Below, one piece after another: positions 46,904 to 54,870 of a DNA stretch of 64,000 bases (position 1 is its first letter; every line of letters begins with the position of its first letter). Under the pieces are notes generated by a model. It ran no database searches. It was not told where the DNA came from and saw nothing but the letters and a program-made list of their open reading frames with translations. The translations under genes and the position numbers were made by a program. Source of the DNA: Anaerobutyricum hallii (GTDB lineage: Bacteria > Bacillota > Clostridia > Lachnospirales > Lachnospiraceae); the NCBI RefSeq assembly GCF_900209925.1, contig NZ_LT907978.1, positions 356,001-420,000 on the forward strand. Direction: 5' to 3'.

Positions 46904-47037
46904 GCTCCCAAAGAAAGAAGAACCCCTATATTGTGACTCTATCGCTGTGGGTTGAATGTTCGCTTCAAGGCTCGCATTCAATCCTCGCTCTAAGGCCACA
47001 AATATAGGGGGTTCTTCTTTCTTTGGGAGCTGTTTTT
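46904..47037. repeat. long palindrome K after fba
   Basis: Outer arms of ~31 bp (GCTCCCAAAGAAAGAAG from 46904; mirror ending at 47030) pair with two single-base bulges. Inside are arms ACTCTATCGCTGTG and CTCGCTCTAAGG around an inner hairpin GGTTGAATG/CATTCAATC, and a T-run follows at 47032. Same plan as the other families, with a core seen once here. Confidence 0.85.
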
Positions 47038-47168
47038 TGCTGGGGATGAAATTACTATTTACTATTTGGAGTGCTTTAAGATATCGCTACAATGAATACA
47101 GTAGCCTTCTGCTCCCTCCCCTTCTCTCCCCAAAGACTATTTCATTCATTCCATGTGAAGCCAAAACA

Positions 47169-47292
47169 CAGAAAAAAGAAATACTGCCCCATCCCAGATG
47201 CGGCTTCGGAGCGTGTTTAAGATGCGGATGAGCATCTTAAACACAGCGACTACAAAGCAGATGGGATAGGGCATTATTTCTTTTTTCGTCTG
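47169..47292. repeat. family-1 long palindrome, copy C, with conserved left flank
   Basis: The outer stem AGAAATACTGCCCCATCCC pairs with GGGATAGGGCATTATTTCT with two mismatches. The core orientation is as in copy A. The 65 bases to its left (from ~47097, CCCCAAAGACTATT, GTGAAGCC) are the inverted equivalent of the flank found right of copies D, E and F. It lies between convergent fba and malQ. Confidence 0.9.
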
Positions 47293-47307
47293 TTTTTTTC
47301 AATTAAA

Positions 47308-48789
47308 TTAATTCAGTCGACCATATATTTTGGTTTCTTCATAGAGCCAATCGGCCAGTTCGTCATTATAATCTTCTGGCAGGCATCGCCATGTCCAGTT
47401 TCCGCCCAGTGTAGAAGGTGTATTCATTCTGCCTTCTACTCCAAGTCCAAGAAAATCCTGCATCTGCATAATCGCAGTATCGGCAACACTTGCCCAGGCA
47501 CAACGCATCATACCAATATGATAACCTTCTTCTTTTGTAAGGCGAAGGTAACGAATGGCATTGTTTTGGAATTCTTCCGGAGCGGTTTCAAACCAGCCAA
47601 GGATGGTATCATTATCGTGTGTTCCTGTGTATACAATGCAATTATTTGGATAACAGTGTGGAAGATAACCGGAACCGGTATCTCTGCTGTCAAAAGCAAA
47701 TTCGAGGACTTTCATTCCTGGAAATCCAGTAGCTGCTAAAAGCTGTTTTACGGAGTCTGTTAAGAATCCGAGATCTTCTGCAATAATAGGCAGTTTGCCA
47801 AGTTTGTTCTCGATCGTAGTGAATAAATCCATGCCAGGTCCTGGTTTCCAATGTCCATTTTTGGCGGTGGAATCACCATATGGAATGGCATAGTATTCAT
47901 CAAATCCGCGGAAGTGGTCGATGCGGATCACATCGTAGATTTTTGACTGGTAAGCAATACGGTTTACCCACCATTGGTACCCGGTTTCTTTCATGTAGTC
48001 CCAGTTGAAAAGAGGGTTGCCCCAAAGCTGACCGTCAGCGGAAAATCCGTCAGGTGGGCATCCGGCAACTTCGATTGGACAAAGGTTTTCATCAAGCTGG
48101 AATTCTTCCGGGTGTGCCCAAACGTCAGCGCTGTCGTAAGAAACATAAATAGGCAGATCACCAATAATTTTTATATTATTTTCTTCTGCATGTGCTTTTA
48201 ACTTGTCCCATTGATAGAAAAATAAAAACTGTACCTTTTTCCAGAACAGGATTTCATCGGTAAGTTCCTGGTGGATGGCTTCAAGAGAATCTTTTTCTCT
48301 TTTCTGGAGAGTTTCCGGCCACTCTTTCCAGGATTGACCGCCATGGTAATCTTTAATCGACATATACAATGCATAATCATCTAACCAGAATTTCTGTTCT
48401 TTACAGAATTTTTGAAATTGTTCGGAAAGTACTCCGGCTATACGGGAGCAGGCTGTTTTTAAGACAGTAAATTTATGACCGTAAAGCAGACCGTAATCTA
48501 CTGCAGCCGGCTGATCGCCCCAGGAGAGAGAAGCATATTCTTCTTCTTGTAACAGCCCTTCTTCTTTTAAATCATCAAAGTCAATCATATATGGATTGCC
48601 GGCATAGGAGGAGAAAGACTGATAAGGAGAATTCCCATATCCTGTTGGACATATCGGAAGAATCTGCCAGTATGTCTGTCCGGCACGATGTAAAAATTGT
48701 ATAAAATCACGCGCGCACTGTCCTAGTGTTCCAACTCCGTAAGGGGAAGGAAGGGAAGTGATCGGCATTAGTATTCCTGCGGTTCTCAT
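47308..48789 (-). CDS. malQ: 4-alpha-glucanotransferase
   Basis: A 493-residue GH77 enzyme disproportionating maltodextrins and releasing glucose. Seen: the N-terminal GILMPITSLPSPYGVGTLG, nucleophile region VIRIDHFRGFDEYYAIPYG, acid/base IIAEDLG and YTGTHDNDTILGW. Length is normal. It is the last gene of the minus-strand maltodextrin operon. GGAGG precedes the ATG. Confidence 0.95.
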   Translation of the reverse strand: MRTAGILMPITSLPSPYGVGTLGQCARDFIQFLHRAGQTYWQILPICPTGYGNSPYQSFSSYAGNPYMIDFDDLKEEGLLQEEEYASLSWGDQPAAVDYGLLYGHKFTVLKTACSRIAGVLSEQFQKFCKEQKFWLDDYALYMSIKDYHGGQSWKEWPETLQKREKDSLEAIHQELTDEILFWKKVQFLFFYQWDKLKAHAEENNIKIIGDLPIYVSYDSADVWAHPEEFQLDENLCPIEVAGCPPDGFSADGQLWGNPLFNWDYMKETGYQWWVNRIAYQSKIYDVIRIDHFRGFDEYYAIPYGDSTAKNGHWKPGPGMDLFTTIENKLGKLPIIAEDLGFLTDSVKQLLAATGFPGMKVLEFAFDSRDTGSGYLPHCYPNNCIVYTGTHDNDTILGWFETAPEEFQNNAIRYLRLTKEEGYHIGMMRCAWASVADTAIMQMQDFLGLGVEGRMNTPSTLGGNWTWRCLPEDYNDELADWLYEETKIYGRLN

Positions 48790-48811
48790 AAGAGACCTCC
48801 TATTTTTTCTA

Positions 48812-48850
48812 TTTTAATTCTTTAATTCTTTAACTCTTTAATTTTTTAAT
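48812..48850. repeat. 9-base tandem repeat at the end of the LacI gene
   Basis: About four copies of TTTAATTCT-like units (TTTAATTCT, TTTAATTCT, TTTAACTCT, TTTAATTTT) run from the malQ-lacI gap into the final codons of the regulator gene. Confidence 0.65.
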
Positions 48851-49848
48851 TCCATGACACTTTCACCTTCAATTAAATGAAATGGTGTTGTTTTATGTGT
48901 TGCATGATAAGGATAATTAATTCGCTGCAGCATCAGGTCAACTCCCTTTTTAGCAAGCTGTGTTGTGTCCTGCTGTACGGTTGTAAGGCGAGGTACGCAG
49001 TATCTGGAAAGTGCGATACCATCATATCCGACGATGGAAATGTCTTCGGGCACTCTTTTTCCCATGTCATAGATTGCACGCATTGTTCCAAGGGCAATTA
49101 GATCACTCATTGCAAAAATAGCAGTGATAGCAGTATTACGGTTTAGAAGCCGCATGGCCGCCTGGTAGCTCTTTTCCATGGAAAAGCGGCAAGGCTCATA
49201 TTGCAGTCGCTGGTTAAATGAAAGTTTGCTGTTTTTAAACCCCCATTTTGCACCGGTAAATCTTCGAAAGCTAATCTCAGTTTCCGTCAGGTTACCGCCG
49301 ATAACACCAATAGATGTATGCCCTTTTTTTGCCAGATATTCGATGACTGCCTGTGCAGCCTGTTCATCACAGGTTGTTAAAGAAGAAAGATTATCAAAGT
49401 CCAAATCGCTGCTGTTGTTGGTCAATAAAAGGCAGGGGATGTGGATGTGGGCAAAATCTTCTTTAAAATATTCTAAGTTACCGCCTAAGAAAACGATTCC
49501 TTTTGGATTGCGGTTGCGGCAAAGCTGGATTGCATAGTTTACTTCATTGGCATCTTCATCTATATAATAGGTAGAAACATTTTCTCCATTCTTTAAGAAG
49601 AGAGACTGCATCTGTTCTACAATGTCGGCAAATAGCAGGTTAGAGGTTCCTTTTACAATAAGAATAACAGAGGAACTGGACTGCATTTTCAGATGTCGGG
49701 CATTGCTGTTTGGCTGGAAATTATTTTCTTCAATTACGCTCAATATTTTCTTTCTGGCCTTTTCGCTGACATCTGGGTGATTATTTAAAACCCGGGATAC
49801 GGTTCCAATACCGTATCCCGATAAACGAGCAATATCTTTGATTGTCAT
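48838..49848 (-). CDS. LacI-family transcriptional regulator of the maltodextrin operon
   Basis: 336 residues: N-terminal helix-turn-helix with hinge (TIKDIARLSGYGIGTVSRVLNNHPDVSEKARKKIL) and a periplasmic-binding-like effector domain (GIVFLGGN, SIGVIGGN, ISIVGYDGIALSRYCVPRLTTVQQD). I use ATG 49848, giving eight bases to GGAAGG; an ATG six bases earlier is too close. Position between the permease genes and malQ suggests it controls this operon, and a palindrome downstream of the operon promoter is a likely operator. Confidence 0.9.
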   Translation of the reverse strand: MTIKDIARLSGYGIGTVSRVLNNHPDVSEKARKKILSVIEENNFQPNSNARHLKMQSSSSVILIVKGTSNLLFADIVEQMQSLFLKNGENVSTYYIDEDANEVNYAIQLCRNRNPKGIVFLGGNLEYFKEDFAHIHIPCLLLTNNSSDLDFDNLSSLTTCDEQAAQAVIEYLAKKGHTSIGVIGGNLTETEISFRRFTGAKWGFKNSKLSFNQRLQYEPCRFSMEKSYQAAMRLLNRNTAITAIFAMSDLIALGTMRAIYDMGKRVPEDISIVGYDGIALSRYCVPRLTTVQQDTTQLAKKGVDLMLQRINYPYHATHKTTPFHLIEGESVMELKN

Positions 49849-49883
49849 ACGCATTACCTTCCAAATAAATGATATGTAATATA

Positions 49884-50717
49884 TTACCCCTTAACTGCGC
49901 CTGCCGCAACACCTTTAATAATATATTTCTGGCAGCTTAAGTAGAATACAATAACAGGGATAACTGCCATGATCAGGCACGCCATGATGGCACCCATATC
50001 TACTCGTCCATAACTTCCCTTCATGTACTGGATGATGATGGAGATTGTTTTGTATTTCTTAATGTCAAGAATCAGGTATGGAAGAAGGAAGTCGTTCCAG
50101 ATCCACATTGCTTCAAGAATACCTACAGAAATATATGTTGGTTTCATAATTGGAAGGACAACAGAGAAGAAAGTACGGATAGGATTACATCCGTCAATCA
50201 TAGCTGCTTCCTCGATTTCAACAGGGATAGACTTTACAAAGCCGCAGAACATAAATACGGCAAGTCCGGCACCAAATCCCAGATAAACAATAATGAGTCC
50301 CCATGGAGTATTTAATCCAAGTGTATCAGCAGTTCCTGATAAAGTGAACATGACCATCTGGAAAGGAATTACCATGGAAAATACGCATAAAAGGTAAATT
50401 AATTTTGTAATCTTGTTCTGTACGCGGGTAATGTACCAAGCACACATGGAACAGCATACGAGGATAACGATAACAGAGAGAACGGTAATAAATACGGTCC
50501 AGCCTACTGCTTTAATAAAGTCATATTTTGTGATACTGGTTAAATAGTTTTCAAGACCTACATAACTTTTTTCATTTGGAAGTTTAAATGGCTCTAAACT
50601 GATGAATGCTTTCTTTTTAAAGGAGTTCATCAAAACGATTAAAATTGGTGAGACAAATAATATGGAAATAAGGGTGAAAAATATGGTTGCAAAAATACCA
50701 CTTGTTTTATTTTTCAT
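49884..50717 (-). CDS. sugar ABC transporter permease (MalG-like)
   Basis: A 277-residue inner-membrane protein with six predicted membrane segments and the EAA loop EIEEAAMIDGCNPIRTFFSVVLP that docks the ATPase. Forms a heterodimeric channel with the upstream permease. Its start codon overlaps the upstream stop by one base (TAATG), showing translational coupling. Confidence 0.92.
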   Translation of the reverse strand: MKNKTSGIFATIFFTLISILFVSPILIVLMNSFKKKAFISLEPFKLPNEKSYVGLENYLTSITKYDFIKAVGWTVFITVLSVIVILVCCSMCAWYITRVQNKITKLIYLLCVFSMVIPFQMVMFTLSGTADTLGLNTPWGLIIVYLGFGAGLAVFMFCGFVKSIPVEIEEAAMIDGCNPIRTFFSVVLPIMKPTYISVGILEAMWIWNDFLLPYLILDIKKYKTISIIIQYMKGSYGRVDMGAIMACLIMAVIPVIVFYLSCQKYIIKGVAAGAVKG

Positions 50718-51559
50718 TATTGCTGTACCTCCTTGCTCTTAGTAGCATAAAGCTGAATCATACCGATAGCGACAACGATGATAAAGAAGATAACCGCTTT
50801 TGCCTGACCGACACCCTCATATCCGACACGACCGTAGAAGGTATCGTAAATATTCAGTGCCATCATTTCTGTCTGATGCATCGGTTCACCGCCTGTCAGG
50901 GACAGGTTCTGGTCAAAGAGTTTAAATGAGTTTGTAATTGTTAAAAATGTACAGATTGTAATAGAAGGCATCATGTTTGGAATCGTAACATGAATAAGAC
51001 GCTGCCATTTATTTGCTCCGTCAATCATGGCAGCCTCATTTAAGGAGCCAGGAATTGCCTGAAGTCCGGCAATGTAAACGATCATCATGTAACCAATCTG
51101 CTGCCAGCATATTAAAATGACAAGACCCCAGAAACCAAGCTTTGTACTTAATTTCAGTGCCAGGTCAAATTTTTCAAAAATACCATCAAAGATTAACTGC
51201 CAGATATAACCGAGTACGATACCACCGATTAAGTTAGGCATAAAGAATATAGTACGGAAAATGTTTGTGCCTTTGATTTTCTGTGTCAGTGCAAGTGCGA
51301 TAGCAAAGGCAAGAACGTTGATTAAAATTAAAGTTACAACAGCAAAAACTGCTGTAAAGCCAAATGCATGAGTAAATGTATTGTCTTTAAATGCTTCTAC
51401 ATAATTAGATAAGCCCACGAAAGAGGCATCTCTGATTGTAGTAAATTTGCAAAATGATAAGTAAATACCTTCGATGAAAGGAACGATGAAGCCGATGATA
51501 AATGCTGCGAATGTAGGAAGTACAAAAATCGGCCAGTATTTTTTAATGGACTTTTCCAT
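50717..51559 (-). CDS. sugar ABC transporter permease (MalF-like)
   Basis: A 280-residue membrane protein with six segments and the EAA loop LNEAAMIDGANKWQRLIHVTIPN. I start it at 51559 where TTAAGGAGG lies upstream; the longer frame adds an unlike N-terminus. It lacks the large extra periplasmic loop of E. coli MalF, as usual in Gram-positives. Confidence 0.92.
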   Translation of the reverse strand: MEKSIKKYWPIFVLPTFAAFIIGFIVPFIEGIYLSFCKFTTIRDASFVGLSNYVEAFKDNTFTHAFGFTAVFAVVTLILINVLAFAIALALTQKIKGTNIFRTIFFMPNLIGGIVLGYIWQLIFDGIFEKFDLALKLSTKLGFWGLVILICWQQIGYMMIVYIAGLQAIPGSLNEAAMIDGANKWQRLIHVTIPNMMPSITICTFLTITNSFKLFDQNLSLTGGEPMHQTEMMALNIYDTFYGRVGYEGVGQAKAVIFFIIVVAIGMIQLYATKSKEVQQ

Positions 51560-51650
51560 AGTAGCAATAGCCTCCTTAAAAAATACAGGGAGGACGGTAT
51601 GTCCACCCTGCATCTGAGATATGTTTATAAGTTTTTGTTTCGATTTGTAT

Positions 51651-51682
51651 TTAAACTGTTTTAAATAGAGGAGAGTTTAAAC
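51651..51682 (-). repeat. inverted repeat between binding-protein and permease genes
   Basis: TTTAAACT (51651-51658) pairs with AGTTTAAA (51675-51682). Located where many ABC operons carry an intercistronic stem-loop that keeps binding-protein expression higher than permease expression; there is no strong U-tract. Confidence 0.45.
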
Positions 51683-51695
51683 TTGTTATAAAAAG

Positions 51696-53015
51696 TTATT
51701 TTGTAGCGGCAGCGGCTTCTTTAGCCCATCCGTCAACAAATGCAGTCTGTACTAACTTCCAGTTTGCATCTGTCTGGTCTGCTGCATAAGTAGTAAGTGC
51801 AGAACCTAAGTCGTTCTTCCACTGTTCAGATGGCATTGTAGAGAATGTCCAGTCTACAGGAGTATAACCTTTTTCCATGTAGTCGTTTGCGATGTTAACC
51901 AGTGGGTTTTCAGATTCTAAGTTGTTTTTGAAAGGAATAACGAATCCCATTCCGTCTGCGCTGCACATCATCTTTGTACCTTCTTCAGAAGTTACGCACC
52001 AGTTCATGAAATCAAGTGTTGCCTGAATATCTTCTTTGCTTGCATTTTTATTTACACACCAGTAATTCTCTGTACCAGTACAAAGTCCCTGTTTCTCTTC
52101 GCCAGGAGCACCAATATAAATAGGAAGCATTCCAAGATTATCATCTCCAACATCAGCGATATCACCATATGCCCATGTACCATTCTGATAGAATACAGCC
52201 TGCTCTGTTGTGAATTCAGCTACAGCGTCATCACCAGTCTTCTTGCTTAACTGTTTTGCATCACATGTTCCATTGTTGATGTATAAATCCCAGATGTTAC
52301 GGTAGTTATCAAGGTAAGTACCTTTGATTGCTTTTGTATCTGTGATGCCATCTTTCTGGTATTCATAGTAAATAGGAAGGTTTGCAAGATGTGTTTTAAA
52401 TCTCCAGTCAGAAGAACCGTCCATACCAGCAGAAGTAAATGCGGAGAATCCTAATTCATCTTTTCTCTTTGTGATATCTTCAGCAACTTTCTTTAAATCT
52501 GCGAAAGATTTGATATCATCCTGTGTGTAACCAGCTTTTTTAAGAAGTGCTTTGTTGTAGATTAAACCGTAAGTTTCTGTACAGTAACCAACACCTGCGA
52601 TTTCATCGCCGTTCTTTAATTCAAACTTATCACTTGTAAGTTCATTTAAAATATCAGAACCTGTTAAATCGTAGCAGTAGTCTTTCCATGAAGCAAGACC
52701 TACAGGACCGTTAACCTGGAAAAGAGTAGGAGCTTCGGATTTACCCATCTCACTCTTTAAAGTAGTTTCGTACTGGTTTGCTGCTGCTGTTACTACTGTA
52801 ACTGGAACACCAGTTTCGTCTGTGTATTCTTTTGCAAGTTCCTGCCACTGTTCATCTGCTTCTGGTTTGAAGTTAAGATAGTAAACAGAACCTTTGGATG
52901 AGTCCTTATCAGAAGATGCTTTCTTGTCGGAACTTCCGCCGCCACATCCGGTGAGCATGGAACAAGCCATGATTGTTGCTAAGCCTGCTGCAAGTAATCG
53001 TTTCATTTTTCTCAT
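51696..53015 (-). CDS. maltodextrin-type extracellular solute-binding lipoprotein
   Basis: 439 residues: a signal peptide ending in the lipobox LTGC (Cys ~25), a Ser/Lys/Asp-rich linker, and a family-1 binding fold (EDITKRKDELGFSAF, YNKALLKKAGYTQDDIKSFADL, AVFYQNGTWAYGDI). First gene of the minus-strand operon with two permeases, LacI and MalQ, which points to maltose or maltodextrin as ligand. Unlike the two anchored binding proteins at 20-24 kb it is a conventional lipoprotein. Confidence 0.92.
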   Translation of the reverse strand: MRKMKRLLAAGLATIMACSMLTGCGGGSSDKKASSDKDSSKGSVYYLNFKPEADEQWQELAKEYTDETGVPVTVVTAAANQYETTLKSEMGKSEAPTLFQVNGPVGLASWKDYCYDLTGSDILNELTSDKFELKNGDEIAGVGYCTETYGLIYNKALLKKAGYTQDDIKSFADLKKVAEDITKRKDELGFSAFTSAGMDGSSDWRFKTHLANLPIYYEYQKDGITDTKAIKGTYLDNYRNIWDLYINNGTCDAKQLSKKTGDDAVAEFTTEQAVFYQNGTWAYGDIADVGDDNLGMLPIYIGAPGEEKQGLCTGTENYWCVNKNASKEDIQATLDFMNWCVTSEEGTKMMCSADGMGFVIPFKNNLESENPLVNIANDYMEKGYTPVDWTFSTMPSEQWKNDLGSALTTYAADQTDANWKLVQTAFVDGWAKEAAAATK

Positions 53016-53080
53016 AATAATGAATCCTCCTTCTTAAATGTCCTTGCGTGTCTTGCGACTTAAGAGTATGTAACTATGTA

Positions 53081-53108
53081 CTGGAACCGTTTTCGGAAAT
53101 GTTTCCAG
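53081..53108. promoter_or_regulatory. operator candidate (LacI/CcpA type) in the maltodextrin operon leader
   Basis: CTGGAA (53081-53086) and TTCCAG (53103-53108) bound an imperfect palindrome; nested within it TGGAACCGTTTTC fits the catabolite-response consensus core TGNAANCGNWNNC. It begins 15 bases downstream of the minus-strand -10 box, a typical roadblock position. Confidence 0.65.
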
Positions 53109-53123
53109 TTGTTTGATAAGCAT

Positions 53124-53153
53124 ATTATATAACGCACATGGGAGATATTACAA
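53124..53153 (-). promoter_or_regulatory. promoter of the maltodextrin operon
   Basis: On the minus strand TTGTAA (53148-53153), an 18-base spacer and TATAAT (53124-53129). Confidence 0.75.
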
Positions 53154-53266
53154 GTATTTTTTGTCGAATACAAAAATTTTGTTAAAAGTGATTGAAAAAC
53201 ATAATAAAAACTATGCATGTTGAACAAAGAACTTGACTGCAAAATAAAATTTTTTTTAAAAGGGTA

Positions 53267-53295
53267 TGGACAAACTAAAAAAAGTAGTGTATACT
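53267..53295 (+). promoter_or_regulatory. promoter of the MsmX-like ATPase gene
   Basis: TGGACA (53267-53272), a 17-base spacer and TATACT (53290-53295), leaving a leader of about 210 bases. Confidence 0.7.
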
Positions 53296-53301
53296 CAGCC
53301 T

Positions 53302-53511
53302 TAAATTACAGGGAAATCCTGTAAAATTAAAAATTTTTATTCCCCCCTGAACCGTCTCACTCCACTTTCTGAACGGTCAGGGCAAAGAAAAGGAGGATAA
53401 CCGTCAGACTTGCGGTGCGGCAGTGTGGAGACCTGTCGTAATGTGGCGCGGAAGTAATCGCCGGCTGCGAGGTGATATCGTGCGGAGGCAGTATCACTAA
53501 AGTCTAAGAAT
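53302..53511 (+). ncRNA. GC-rich structured 5' leader of the MsmX-like gene
   Basis: Hairpin TTACAGG/CCTGTAA (53306-53324); strong hairpin CCCTGA.CCGT/ACGGTCAGGG (~53345-53382); then a multibranch region closed by AGACTT (53406-53411) and AAGTCT (53500-53505) holding GGCAG/CTGTC, GGCG/CGCC and GGTGATA/TATCACT (53471-53498) hairpins. GGAGG (53484-53488) is in the loop of the last hairpin, 23 bases from the ATG, and no ribosome-binding site lies at normal distance. Base composition is clearly richer in GC than the surroundings. I do not recognise a known class. Confidence 0.6.
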
Positions 53512-54684
53512 ATGGCAGAGGTAACATTAAAACACATTAAAAAAGTTTACCCAAACACAGAGAAGAAGAGCAAAAAGGGCCAGAAGAAGAGTAATCTTAT
53601 GGTTACAGACGAAGGCGTATTAGCAGTTCAGGACTTCAATCTTGATATCAAGGATCGCGAATTCATCGTATTAGTAGGTCCATCCGGATGTGGTAAGTCC
53701 ACAACACTTCGTATGGTAGCCGGTCTTGAAGAAATCAGTGGCGGAGAACTCCTCATTGATGGAAAGAGAATGAATGATATAGCTCCAAAGGGTCGTGATA
53801 TCGCTATGGTATTCCAGAGTTATGCGCTGTATCCACATATGACAGTTCGCGAGAACATGGAATTCCCATTAAAACTTCGCAAGATGCCAAAAGATGAGAT
53901 GAATAAGAGAGTGGACGAAGTAGCAGAAATTCTTGATATTACACAGTATCTTGACCGTAAGCCAAAGGCCTTATCCGGTGGACAGCGCCAGAGAGTTGCC
54001 ATTGGTCGTGCGATTGTAAGAGAACCGAAAGTTCTTTTAATGGATGAGCCTTTATCAAACTTAGATGCCAAGCTTCGTAACCAGATGAGAGCAGAGCTTA
54101 TCAAGCTCCGTCAGAGAATTGATACAACATTTATCTATGTAACACATGACCAGACAGAAGCCATGACACTTGGTGACCGTATCGTTATCATGAAGGATGG
54201 AATCGTACAGCAGGTCGGAACTCCACAGGAAGTATTTGACCATCCGGCGAACATCTTTGTAGCAGGCTTTATCGGTATGCCACAGATGAATATGTTTGAT
54301 GCGAAACTCATAGAACAGTCTGGAAAATACAGTGTAGAATTAGGTGGTGTTTCCATTATACTTTCCGAAGAAAAACAGGCAGCACTCGCTAAAAATAACG
54401 TAAAATCACAGGAGATCACCCTTGGAATCCGCCCAGAACACATCACTTTAGCAGAGGCTGGCAAAGACGCCATCACAGGTAAAGTGGACGTATCCGAGAT
54501 GATGGGAAGTGCGATTCATTTACATGTCAATGCCTGTGGAAGAGATACAATCATCATTGTACAGACGATGGATTTAACAGGTGGAGAAGATTTATCGATC
54601 GGAAGCGAAATCTCCTTCGCATTTGGCGGAAACGCAGTCCATGTGTTCAATAAAGAAAGTGGAGAGAATCTGGAATTCATTTAG
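53512..54684 (+). CDS. msmX: multi-sugar ABC transporter ATP-binding protein (MsmX/UgpC type)
   Basis: 390 residues. ATPase domain with Walker A VGPSGCGKSTTLRMVAGLE, Q-loop MVFQSYALYP, signature LSGGQRQRVAIGRAIV, Walker B VLLMDEPLSNLDA and H-loop THDQTEAM, then a C-terminal TOBE/MOP regulatory domain. Such ATPases energise several carbohydrate importers; it is divergent from a maltodextrin permease operon that has no ATPase of its own. A 14-residue basic insertion (KKSKKGQKKSN) sits near the N-terminus. There is no conventional ribosome-binding site before the ATG. Confidence 0.93.
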   Translation: MAEVTLKHIKKVYPNTEKKSKKGQKKSNLMVTDEGVLAVQDFNLDIKDREFIVLVGPSGCGKSTTLRMVAGLEEISGGELLIDGKRMNDIAPKGRDIAMVFQSYALYPHMTVRENMEFPLKLRKMPKDEMNKRVDEVAEILDITQYLDRKPKALSGGQRQRVAIGRAIVREPKVLLMDEPLSNLDAKLRNQMRAELIKLRQRIDTTFIYVTHDQTEAMTLGDRIVIMKDGIVQQVGTPQEVFDHPANIFVAGFIGMPQMNMFDAKLIEQSGKYSVELGGVSIILSEEKQAALAKNNVKSQEITLGIRPEHITLAEAGKDAITGKVDVSEMMGSAIHLHVNACGRDTIIIVQTMDLTGGEDLSIGSEISFAFGGNAVHVFNKESGENLEFI

Positions 54685-54689
54685 AGAAA

Positions 54690-54870
54690 AACAGACGAAA
54701 AAAGAAATAATACCATATCCCACCTGCTCTGTAGTCGCTGTGTTTAAGATGCTTATACGCATCTTAAACACGCTCCGAAGCCGCATCTGGGATATGGTAT
54801 TATTTCTTTTTTCTGTGTTTTGGCTCCAGAAGGAATGAATTCAATAGTCTTTGGGGAGATAAAGGGGAGA
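54690..54870. repeat. family-1 long palindrome, copy D, plus truncated right flank
   Basis: The palindrome (54690-54816) has the stem variant TACCAT/ATGGTA. It is followed by the flank TTTTGGCTCCAGAAGGAATG...CAATAGTCTTTGGGGAGAT, which is cut at ~54870 by the insertion sequence and resumes at ~56850. Confidence 0.9.

Noticed and set aside
53411-53458. 15-codon upstream frame from TTG in the MsmX leader as a leader peptide
   Set aside because: Start codon is weak and spacing to AGGAGG is too long; RNA structure explains the region better, although a leader peptide cannot be excluded.
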